From the NCBI GenBank assembly GCA_020284085.1, contig JACEVL010001855.1:62001-126000 (forward strand): a stretch of 64,000 nucleotides of DNA, given 5' to 3'. Made by a program: the position numbers and the translations under genes. The DNA comes from Aporrectodea caliginosa. Its lineage: Eukaryota > Annelida > Clitellata > Crassiclitellata > Lumbricidae. How positions within the stretch are numbered: position 1 is the stretch's first letter; every line of letters starts with the position of its first letter. Under the pieces are notes generated by a model. The model made no database searches, was not told where the DNA came from, and saw only the letters and a program-made list of their open reading frames with translations. This document shows, piece by piece, positions 47,901 through 59,900 of this stretch.

Positions 47901-50900
47901 TTACAGTGCTTAATATCCAACACAGGATTTCAACCAATCAATGCAGACATTAGCAACATTGAAAGAAGACCTCAGTGGAGCAAAAAACAGAAATGATGTC
48001 TGAACCTTGCATTTCCTGCTTGACGAACTTGATGAGAGATTGAGTGAAGGAGAGAATCCACCGATCCATGTAGTTCTCTGGAAGGAGGTCAATGTTCGTC
48101 TCTGAATAGAGGAACTGCACTCCAGTTTCCTTCAAAATCACATCATTCAAATTAACAGCATTCATTCAGTTCTCCTCATTAACAAATATGTACAAAAACC
48201 TGCTGTTATACACAGATGTCTTAAAATTTCCTAAAAATGGTCAACAATATAATATAATAAAAATATTCTAATAACCAAATACATAACTCAGAGCAGAATT
48301 ACTGGTCACCATAGCATAAACTGAAAATGACTAGAAATGAGTTTGAGATGGAAAATGAACCGAACCAAAACTGTTGCTCTCAACTGAACCAATGCGCAAG
48401 ACTTGTATTAATTAATCAACAAATGAGCTCTAGCTAAAGAATCATGGTTTTGTTTTCATCGAATGCTATCAAATTATCTGCTTGAAAAACAGCCAGGGAA
48501 GTATCTGAAAGATCTTACTTTCTCATGTCTTTCGGCATTCTGCATCAGGAAGCGATAAGCGTTATACCAGGGAAGGAAGACATCCTTCAGTATATCACGC
48601 ACACCTTCCTCTTTAAATCGCAAATTGTCAGCACGCACAACTGGAGAATTTATGAGATAAAGCCTGAATGAAACAAAATTCAGACCAAACAAATGTATAT
48701 CAAGACCTTCTGGACAGTAATACATTGGTTTAGAAATTAGCACATGAATTAGGATAAATTCTGGTGTTAGACTTTTTCAAACTTTCATGGTAATTTTTGG
48801 GCAGTGATACTGAAGCCGTTATTCAGGAAAAAGCATTTCTGGTCTGGAGAAATACTTAGTGTAAGAGCACCAAGTCAAAATAGGTGCTATATAAATGATT
48901 AGCTACATTGACTTACTCAAGCTGAGGTGGGCATAAATATGTCTACATTAAACAGTGCTCACGACTTGCATGCTTCAGATAGCTTCACATCCTTATAGTC
49001 CATTAAACAGGAAATAAAGTAAAGAAAGTGTGTCCACTTGCCTAATTGCATCAGCTCCATACTTGTCAACGATATCCATTGGGTCAGGATAGTTCTTCTT
49101 CCTCTTGCTCATCTTCTGGCCATCACTGTTCAACAGAATTAATTGTTTTAAGCCAAAACTTAAATTTACAACATTCATGACTTTACACAGTTAGGAACAC
49201 AAAAAATTAACATCTTTGCACAGTTGATATCACTACCTCATTTTTTCTTATCTAATGTAAAACATTTCCAAACATTTATTCTATCATAACGACAAAAATC
49301 GTCATAATAACAAGAGAGTACCCCGCAATTTGTTATTTCTTACATTTACACAGCACAACAAGGAACATGGTATAAACAATTTGTGCACAACGAACATATT
49401 ATACATTACTGTACAGATAAGATCTTATAATACACTTGAACCCATGAACTCTATGCTAAAAAGCTACCAGCTACCATGTTTTGCAATTCTGAGGATTAAT
49501 TTATACATCTGATAAAAACTATACTACAAATTAAAAGCACATTAAAAGCTGTAAGATATCTTACGCAGCCAGAACAAGGCCGTGGCAGATCAGATTCTTG
49601 AAAGGTGCTTTTCCGAACAGAGCAGTTGACAGAACGAGCAAAGTGTAGAACCATCCTCGAGTCTGATCGATACCCTCGGCAATGAAGTCACCAGGAAATC
49701 CCTCTTCAAACTCTTTCTGGTGCTCAAAGGGATAGTGGATTTCGGCATACGGCATGCTTCCACTCTCAAACCAGCAGTCAAACACCTCTGACACACGACG
49801 GAGAATTCCACCACCAGGCCGCTTGGACGGAATTGTCAGACCATCAATGCTGAAAGAAAATAACAGCAGTGCTAAATATAACAATTGTCAATTTAATTAA
49901 AAATAGTATTTCAGCTTTCAGACTCTTATTGTGTTGCCTTGATTTCTGCCTCGTTTCAAGATTTAAAGTCCTAGTCAACGACTGAAGTAAATGAACATTC
50001 TTGGTTCAAGTTGCCATTCTGCAAAGGGAAAATCATTGTTCACTCTTCATTTCCCTTGCATTTCATCCCACTATATTTAACTGTCAGCTTCCAGTAGCCA
50101 CACAGTGCATCACATGCTTCCATACATGCTTTGTCTCTGAATAATCATTACTGCTAGAGGTGCTTTATAAATGTCCAGATACAATACAGAATCATGGTTT
50201 TCATGCTGGTGTTTTACTTCGGAATCTCCTCTTGCTTTTAGAACAAAGTTGCTGGGATCATTATGCCCAATTATAATTATTGTGGTGAAAAAGCACATTC
50301 TATTTTAGCGTAGGCAAACACAACATCAACACAGAAATGATTATCTGATTAAAGAACAATCATCCTACAGATGAATTGACTGATTACCAGTCAATTAATC
50401 TGTAGGAGCATTCTTGCTCTTCCCACCAACACTTGCTCAGTTCTGCTAACACCAGGACTTCATCACCTGATTGACGAGCACATGTACAGCATTAAACGAA
50501 ACTAATGAGTCCTTCAGAGATGCTATAAAAATATTTTGTTTCCAATTAGTCTCTGCTCTTATCAGAGATTGTCCTTAAGGGCAGAGCTATGACCAAGTCT
50601 GGATCAGTAGTAAAGTTCTACTCACTTCTCTCTGTGAAGATCAGTGATGTTCTTGACCCCAGTCAGCTCTTCCAGTTCAGCAATTGATCCTATGCACACA
50701 ATCTCCTCTCCATCATCACTGACCCACAGTGGAATTGGTGTGCCCCAGTAACGGTTGCGTGAGATTGCCCAGTCTCGAGCGTCACGTAACCAGTTGCCAA
50801 AACGCTTCTCTTTCACAAACTCTGGCACCCTGAAGAAAACCAAAACTTGTACAAAATTTAAACTTAGGCTACAGAACCATTAGCAAGACACATTATCTCG

Positions 50901-53900
50901 ACACTTTTGGTCCATGGAAGCAACCAGCTTCCACAGGTCCACAGCTTGAAAAAGTTTAAGAACCCTTTTCTTGCAAGGCTTAAGAACATGGCTTAAATTT
51001 GTTTTGCATCTTCCCGTTAGGATGTAGGGGCAAAACGCATTCAGATTAAAACCAAATGCCTCATGAGGAAAATTAAACAATGCATATAAATTCAATACAA
51101 TACTGGTAATCATGCATATGTACAAAGAAATTTTGGCACAGCTGGTTCTTCTGCTAGTTGGTTGTAGATCATACCGCATTCCATTAGTATATGTAAGACT
51201 GCTGCAAGGTGAAGTCGATAAAGTTCAGTTCAGCTCTGTTAGTTATTATGTCACTGATAGTCTTAAACTTACCAATAAGTCTGGCTGTTGCTGCTCAGCA
51301 ACTTTTCTACCATGTGTTCCACACGGACAAACCAGCTTGGCACAGCACGGTAGATCAGAGGCGTGTCAGACCTACGTAGGGCAATGCCACAATAAAAGAC
51401 TGAGTATGAGACAAAAACGTTTGGATTAATAAAAATTTCATCTGATAACCTGCAAGTTGTTTTGTGCAAATGGAAAAATAGGAATGCTCCAGTCCATTGT
51501 GATATACATATAAAACGTAAATAAACTGTTCAAGATAATTTTTAACATATATATATATATTAATAGGCAATGTAATACTAGTACAACTACTACAAAGCAT
51601 TCAGTTTTGCATTTAAATTCTCTCGAGCTACAGATTCAGCTAACTTGAGACTTCAAAATTTAATTAATTAAAATAACTACAGAATTAAGATGTTTCAATA
51701 AATGGCTCTCAATATCTTATTATCTAATGCACATATTGAAAACATACATTATTAAATGATGAAATGTTGTAAAAGTTGGTTTTCTCACCTCCAGCAGAAT
51801 GGATAGCTGTGATTCAAGGTTGCACTACGAAAAAGCCTGTTATGTTCCTTCAGCCATTTGATGATATTCTTATCAGCCTCCTATAACGATGAAATGATAT
51901 TGGTCAATGCACAACAAAAAACAGTACATAACAAAGTTTCCAAGGTTTCCCAGCACCATCCATTCATTAATCTTAAAAGCTAAAAGAAAAGATTTCAAAG
52001 CAGTTGTAATCCTCATAAATATGAACAAATGAGACTGATAAATGGCAAAGCAAGGTTTGGAAAAAGGATCATATAAAAGTACAACGCATAGAGAAATTTT
52101 ACATTATATAATATATATATATATATAATATATATATATAATCTAAACTTTTTATTTGACTGCATATTTGGTAGTTACCAAAATGATTAGTACAACATTC
52201 AAAACAACACCACATAGTAACTCTTGATAGAAACTGGACTTTAGAAAAATTTATAGACTCAAGATATTATTTCAGCAGTTCTTAAAATGTGCTATATTAA
52301 GTGTCATGATATATACATACATTTATAATACATAAGTTTTCAATAGATAACCTCAAATTTGACACATCATGCAATAATGTGGCATGACTTTTCCTTCACT
52401 TTCTGTATGCTGTACTAATATTTATATTATCTAAACACTTTATATTAAAATGAAGAGATGCTACAAATGGTGGATGAACAAAGATAGGAATAATCAAAGC
52501 CGAAAGAGAAAATGTTTGGACCACATCATGAGGGGAGACTCCCTCCTAAGAACTATAATTGAGAGAAAAATGGAGTGTAAGAAGACAAGAGGAAGATCAA
52601 GAATGATGTTGATGGACTGGATAATGGAGGAGGATTACAGCAAGTTGAAGGAGAGAAAGAGAAGGAGAAACTTAATTTCCAGACAACGTGACGAATGGTG
52701 ACATTGCAAGTACGAACCTGCCTAGGAAGGCAGAGAACACAAAAGAGGATTTTATATTAGATACAATACATAGCACTGCAACATGACTTTACCTTCACAT
52801 GCTGTCCGTTGAAATCTCGAACAGGATCCACAAATCGTCCACTCATGTCGACAGGACACAGCGGAGCCATGTCCTTCGAGATGATACCATACCTCAGGCT
52901 GATGCGGTAATCATCCTAATTAAAATCCAATTACAAACTGAGGTTAATTTCTATTTTCTTTTACTCAATATTTATGTTTATTTAAGTCAGCATTTGGCAT
53001 TCCTTCTTCCTTCTCTTGTCTAGTTTAAATAAGACTATCACTTTCAAAAAAGAAGTCTGCCAAAGAGAAAGTTAACATATCTGTGTTAAATGTAAATTAA
53101 GTATGAATGTGAATTAATAATAAAAACCAACTGCCTTTTCAGCCCAAAGAACTTGACTGCATTTCTCAACCTAAGCATTTGGATCAAGTATAGGACTTCA
53201 CTGTCAGTGTTTTTTAAAGCTCTGAACTTGCCTTATTAACAATTTAATATCACACCCACTGCACAACTTTGCAAAATCAAGCACTGGAAATTTCCAAAAG
53301 TAAAGCAAGAATGTCAAGCATTATTTTGAAGCCTTTATATAGATCTCCTTGTGAATTGCATGGCTGAAAAATTAACTGCCAAATTCCATAAGAAACTAAG
53401 AATAAAGACAGATTCAGGTTTGCATTTTAAAGTCAGTCGCAAAATATACTCGGAACCAGTTATCTTCCACCATAGAACACTGTGTTATTCCAAGACACTT
53501 ATAAAGTTGGCCCAGATCATAATACACCATGTAACAAAAAAAGATGCAACCTAAAGACAGCATAAACAAACCTCTCCAAAGTATGGTGCTTGATGTACGA
53601 CACCTGTTCCGCTCTCGGCTGTTACATATGTGTCAATCAAGATGGTGAAGGCACCACGAGGCCGCATCTGGTGAAATACATAAAAGTATGAATCTTCAGC
53701 CCCAATCTCAAACTCAAATCCTTACATGCTGACTACAGAAATCTTCGTTCCATGGCTTGAGATGAATTTGTTCATTTTGCAAGCACTTTGATAATACACT
53801 GTCAAGAATTTTTAGTGGTTCGTCTCTTCACTTGGAACAGATCTTGCATACTCTTTTAACCAGTGGTCCTGCATGTACCTTCCACAAACACTTGAGTTCT

Positions 53901-56900
53901 CTTACCTTTAGTCAGGCCTGGGTTGGGAGCGTCTCTGAGTAAGTATCTTTGATTGGTGCTATATAAATGCACTAAGTAAATGTATGGATGAATGAATAAT
54001 CAGAATCTGACACACTTGTATACCAATACTTGATCAATGTAGAAATTGGTGAAAAACAAAAACACCGAGTGTCTCTTATCACTCAATAATCAATGTTCAA
54101 AAACAGTTCCATTAACTTTTTTAAACAATGCAGGCAATAACTGGAACTTGTGATACAACTCAGATTTTAACGACATAACTTAATGAAATCGTAATAATTG
54201 AGTAAAGTAATTCTACAGTTCTCTGTTGTCATTATCACAAATGCCCATTTGAAATTCTAATTTGTTTTTTTACACATAAATATTCAGTCTCAGCACATAA
54301 CTGAAGAATTTTCTGATCATCCTTAAAAGCATATTTAATTCTGTTCATATAAGCCCATTGCTCCATTACACAAAATTTTATTTCCTAACAATATATCAAT
54401 TCATCTGATCATAATGAACTGCTAATCACACAGCTGTGATGAATAAAAGTCTTTGTTTTAATGTATATATTCCCAAATCAGAAAACTTACAAAGTCAAAG
54501 TAGTCAAAAATTGGCTTGTAACTTTTGCCCTCCAGAGCTGTTCCCTTGCACCTGAATTAAAACAAATACATGAAACCAATAATCTGTAAAAGCTAACTGC
54601 TGCCATCATGAAGTTATAATATTATTGCCTCTGATTCAGGTATAGACGCCTGGCACGTTAATCTCAAATTATGATAAATAACACAATAAACAAGTACATC
54701 CATTTAGAAATCAAAACAGAAATTAGCACAACAGCTGTTCAAGTGCACTTGCACCAATATGTACACTGTACAGAACAACTCGTTCTTCGACAACATAAAA
54801 AAGCACACCGTCCAACATGCTCAACAAACAAAGGCTTGACATGATAGTGATAAAAATGTAAGTACCTTTCTAGAACCTCATATTCTTCAGGTAACATGTG
54901 GAGCTCTGACAATCTGGCTTCCATTAGAATATACATCTTTCCAGATGTCTTTTCTAGAAAAAGATTAAAAGTAACCGATAAGAAAATAAAAATAAACATT
55001 GCTCAACTACGACAATATTAACAACTGCAAAGTAGGACCAGCTGCAAACGTATCCTCTGATTACAATTAAAAAACCCAAAAATTTCCTTTAGCACAAACA
55101 TATATAAGAAGTCCTGATATCATCTACCTAATGTAAACCATAATTAGACCCTAAGTTACACCAATCTTCCGGATATTGACTTGACAATGGCGCGCCTTCG
55201 GCTGATGCCTAGTGCATTAGACCAAAACAAAATAATGGTGTGTTTCCGGTAACGCGACCGAGTCACTTTTTTGCCGTGACTCGGAAAATTTTGTAAAAAA
55301 AATTTTTTTTAACGGAAAATTTAAAAAAAAAAATTTTTACGGAAAATTTAAATTTTTTTTTACTTCACATACATTAAGCCTTTGCATGCCGGAGATGCAG
55401 AATCGCGACATTATAGGTGCATTCACTGAAGCAGAGACGTTCGGAAACTAGCGGTCTTTCAATGGAAAAATGGTGCCGTAAATTACAGCAATAAAAGGGC
55501 TAACGTGTGGAGTTTGGAAGAGGAAGGTAATAGACCTGAAAGTGGTGGATTTTCTCACGGTAATTTGACAGGGTTATTTCACAAATCTGACCGCCATATT
55601 CATTGTATCAGAAATACCTTTTATCGTACGTGCCATTATAAAAGTAAAGCCTCCTTAGCAATCAGCCTACTTAACAACCTCCGTAGCATTCTACTTTCAT
55701 AGCAACCGGCCTTCTTAACAACCAAGCTTTGAAGCAAGCAGCCTCTGTGTCAGCCTCATTAGCAACCAGTTTCAAAGTCAGACTTGGCCCCTTTAGCAAC
55801 CGCCTTCCTTAGCAACAGTTAGCAACCCCTGCCCCTTCCATTTCACCTCGCAAGAAAAACGATGTCAACAAAAATGAAATAAATAAGATTGTTTTCTACA
55901 GCAGTTTGTAGGTACATTCTGCAAATAGGCATTTTAATACTCGCATAGAAAATACATACTTTGGTACAGCATGTACCGCTGTGCATAAATGGGCAGTGGC
56001 TTAATTTTCGGAAATCACTGCATAAAATTATTTTAACAACATAAAATTATTTTCCTACCTACCTACCCAGTTTTTTTTAACTCTGTTACCGGAAACACAC
56101 CATTATTTTTTTTGTGCCTTAGACACCAGCATGATAGAAGATATAAATAAGAATTTAAAGAAACATTAGCAATGCAATTAACAAGCATTTAGTTAATAAC
56201 TACGTGTGAATTGTATTGTATCTAAAGATTTATATAGCACCTCTCTCAGACTAACTATTCAGAAGCGCTCTCAGCACGAAGACCCAAAAACTCTTATTTG
56301 TGACACGATATAAACCCGCCTGCCTATCGATTTTGTCCAAACTGCCTATAAATTTTGTTTTGACTAAGTGCCTATGAATAAGCAGGATCCCACGACTTCG
56401 CTTTTTTGGGTGCTGTAGAAATCTCGAAATCATGATTACTTAACAGCCATTTACACTCACTTTGGTTGGCTTTCTTTATCTCATCATTTCCATACTTTAG
56501 TTTTGATCAAGCTCTACTATATCACATAATCATATCAATTGCTTCTGGCGATAGCCTAAGTTTTTAGAATATTCAAACATATTTTACAACCAAAAATCAC
56601 AATAAGCAATGCATATTTCTTATTCAACATTTAAAATATTACCAAAAAACAACTACAATAGTTAACACTTATGATCTTTCTCAATTAACATAATTTGGAA
56701 TTCAAACTAAAAATATCAACAGTAACATCATAACAGGTTTTGTCAGCTTCTTAAAAGGTGCTATATAAAAGCATGGTTATATTAAACTGTAGTTCTATCT
56801 TATTGATACCTTTAATTTTCACATAATCCATGTCTGGGTGAACGCAGAGCGAAACGTTGCTCGGCAAAGTCCATGGAGTTGTTGTCCAGGCCAGAACAGA

Positions 56901-59900
56901 CACATCGGGAGATTCATCCAAAGGAAAAGTCACAATCACTAAAAAACACGAAACATGCGAATAATGAATGACAACTTCATCAATTAATTAACAATAAGAT
57001 AATAATATATATATTATAAAGAACATTTAGTAAGTTCACTAGCCATAAGTATAATTGTAAAGATCAAAGTTTAATACATCAAATGATCAATACGCAACAA
57101 ATGTATGCTAAGAATATTTAATCAGCGAACCTGATATTACTTACATAAATTCAAGAAAAAGAAATAATAGGTTTAACAAGCATAACAAACAATTTAGAAA
57201 TGAAAGTAATAATCAAGCACACATATAATAACTTGATAAATAAGTGTTACTAAAATAAGTTCAAAGCAGACAATTTTTATAAAACCAAAAGTTACCTGAA
57301 GGGTCGTCAACATTCTTGTAGTTTTGTCCAGATTCAAAGTTGGACAGAGGAGTTCCACAAGCAGTGGAAAAAGGCATCACCTACAGACAGATGAATAAAT
57401 GAATTAATGAAAATCAGATATTTTCATAATTACTAGGCATGGTGGTCCATAAGTGATTTAGACATTGAAACAAAACTTTGGTGTTTAAATATTAGCAGTA
57501 ACAGTATTAACTTAAAGATTGGTACAAACATCCTAAATTACAAGAATTTGAAGAGATTTACATACAGATTTAAAAAGCAACGATAATTTGCATATCTATA
57601 AAGTATAAAAACTGTCTTCAAATCTATCGCAAAATACATTATGACTTATTATTCGTTAATTGAACGTTAACAGCCATCAAATACCACAAGTCCATAAATA
57701 TTTTCAAAGAATGTATAAAGACATCATCATCATCAACTCCTAAGTTTTGACAACATAACAATTATTACTAATAGCTATGTAAATTTGTAAACTTTCTCAC
57801 GTCTTATATTTGAAACAACTATAGCTAAATAATCGATGCCTGTAATCAGATAAATTTCATAATTAAGACAACTGCCAGTAGCTCAAAGTGCTCTCACTAG
57901 ATAAGATTATGTAGGAAAAATCAGATACCTTGAATCCTCTGTAGATAAGGCCTTTGTCGTAGAGCTGCTTAAACACCCACCAGATGCTTTCCATAAACGA
58001 GGGATACATTGTCTTGTAATCGTTCTGGAAGTCAATCCACCGACCTAGTCTCGTCACAATTCGCTATAAACCAAAACAAAAATTCTGTGAGAAAATTCCG
58101 CAAGATATTCAGCAGACTCATTAAAACTGCAAAGTATGGTACTGATGGCCTTGGCCTCGAGGTCAGCATTTTGGAGTTGGGACTTTTTCTGCTGTTAACT
58201 TGCATGACGTGCCTTAAATGCAGTTCCTTTCAGCCCATACATGGGATAGAGGCAAATTGCATCTGCAATGGGAAGGGGAATACTTCCTTTAGGCCATAGA
58301 CTACAGTGGAGTTAGTACGCTAAGTTATGTAGAATCGAAGCTCCAGCACTGCTGTGCAGCGAGGAAAGAAATCATGGATTCTGCATAACTGGCAACACTT
58401 GGTGGGTACATCAAGGATAAAATATATATAATACTCAAAACTCAGCTAAGAAGACTCCGTGCCTAATCTGACTAGATTAGCTGATTTACATAGAAACTCA
58501 ATGTCTACCAGCCTTCTGTATCTTGTAACTTCTTGTTCTTGTGGTCCATTTACTTTTCATTGCCTATCTTTACAACATAATAAGATAAGAAAACCCAATG
58601 CATAATTAACACATCTGCCTAGATTAGAATGGTTAATAAGATTGATTGACCAATTAGATTAGACTGACCATTTGATTTGGGTTGACTAATGTAATGCATC
58701 AGACAAAAAGCAACCTACCTCCCACTCATCAGCATATCTCATAACAATCTTGCGACATTCAGCATTGTACGCTTTAATGCCCATCTTCTCAACATCTTCA
58801 GGACCTCGAATTCCCAGCTGCTTGTCAATCTCAAATTCCTGAAAATATCACAAGAATGCTCACGTGACATAGTTGATCACAGAAGCTATCAATTCATCAC
58901 ATATTAGATTAAATAAATATAAACAAATCAATTTCCGGTTTGAAATGTGAAAAAAAAACCTGTCCCCAAAATAAGGTCTTGGAAAATATTTTCATAGAAA
59001 AACCTTTAAACCATTCTAATCCCAGAATCCATCTTAGCAGTTCCTCTGCTCCAACCCTCCCTGGTCTCCTGGCAACCGGAGTTGGATCTCCACTTGGTAT
59101 CTCTGACATGACACACTGCTTATGAATTAGCTGGTGCTCTACACCTACCTTTTGAGTGGCAATTGAATATAGAAATTTGAGATTAAGATTATGATTAACA
59201 AGAAATGAATCGTAAAACAGTTCTATCAATATACAATTTATGTTAGGTTCATCGAGTTCAGATAAAGATTTTACAAAGTATATTTTCTTCTGTTTCTGGT
59301 GCTTAGCTCTATTTTTATTTCCAAAGTCAGTCATTTTGTTTATAATGTTTTCAATTTTTGTATATTCCTTAAGTCTGTTTAGCATCAGTTCAGTCATTGT
59401 TGTAGTACTAGGCAGATGACAGCACCAATTACCGGTAGCTCCCTCTTGGGCTATCATTGCTGCACAAAATCACAAAAACATTTCACTCCAAGCCTCCAAT
59501 CCAACTTTCTAAACTACATTCTTGACAAATTTGCACAGGCTTTGTTTCAATTTTACTCTACCTCCTAGAATTGACTGTGCACTACCAAGACCTACAAAAA
59601 TTTTGGATTGCATTCGGTCACTATGTAACCAGCTACCTTTTCCTCAACAATGCATCAACACAGAAAATTGACACTGCCTTTATGAAACAAGGCTTAACCC
59701 AATAATAATGAGCGTGCACTAGAGTGTATGGGGGAGGGGGATCACGACATGTGTGTACCAAAGTATACTAGCTGTGTATTATAATAATGACGTCTGTTTG
59801 CCTATCAAAAGCATATTTTAGAAACTTTACATCATCTAGATGTATATAATATAACTAAGAACAGATATAAGTGGAAGATATATTTAAAATGGGACCCTAA

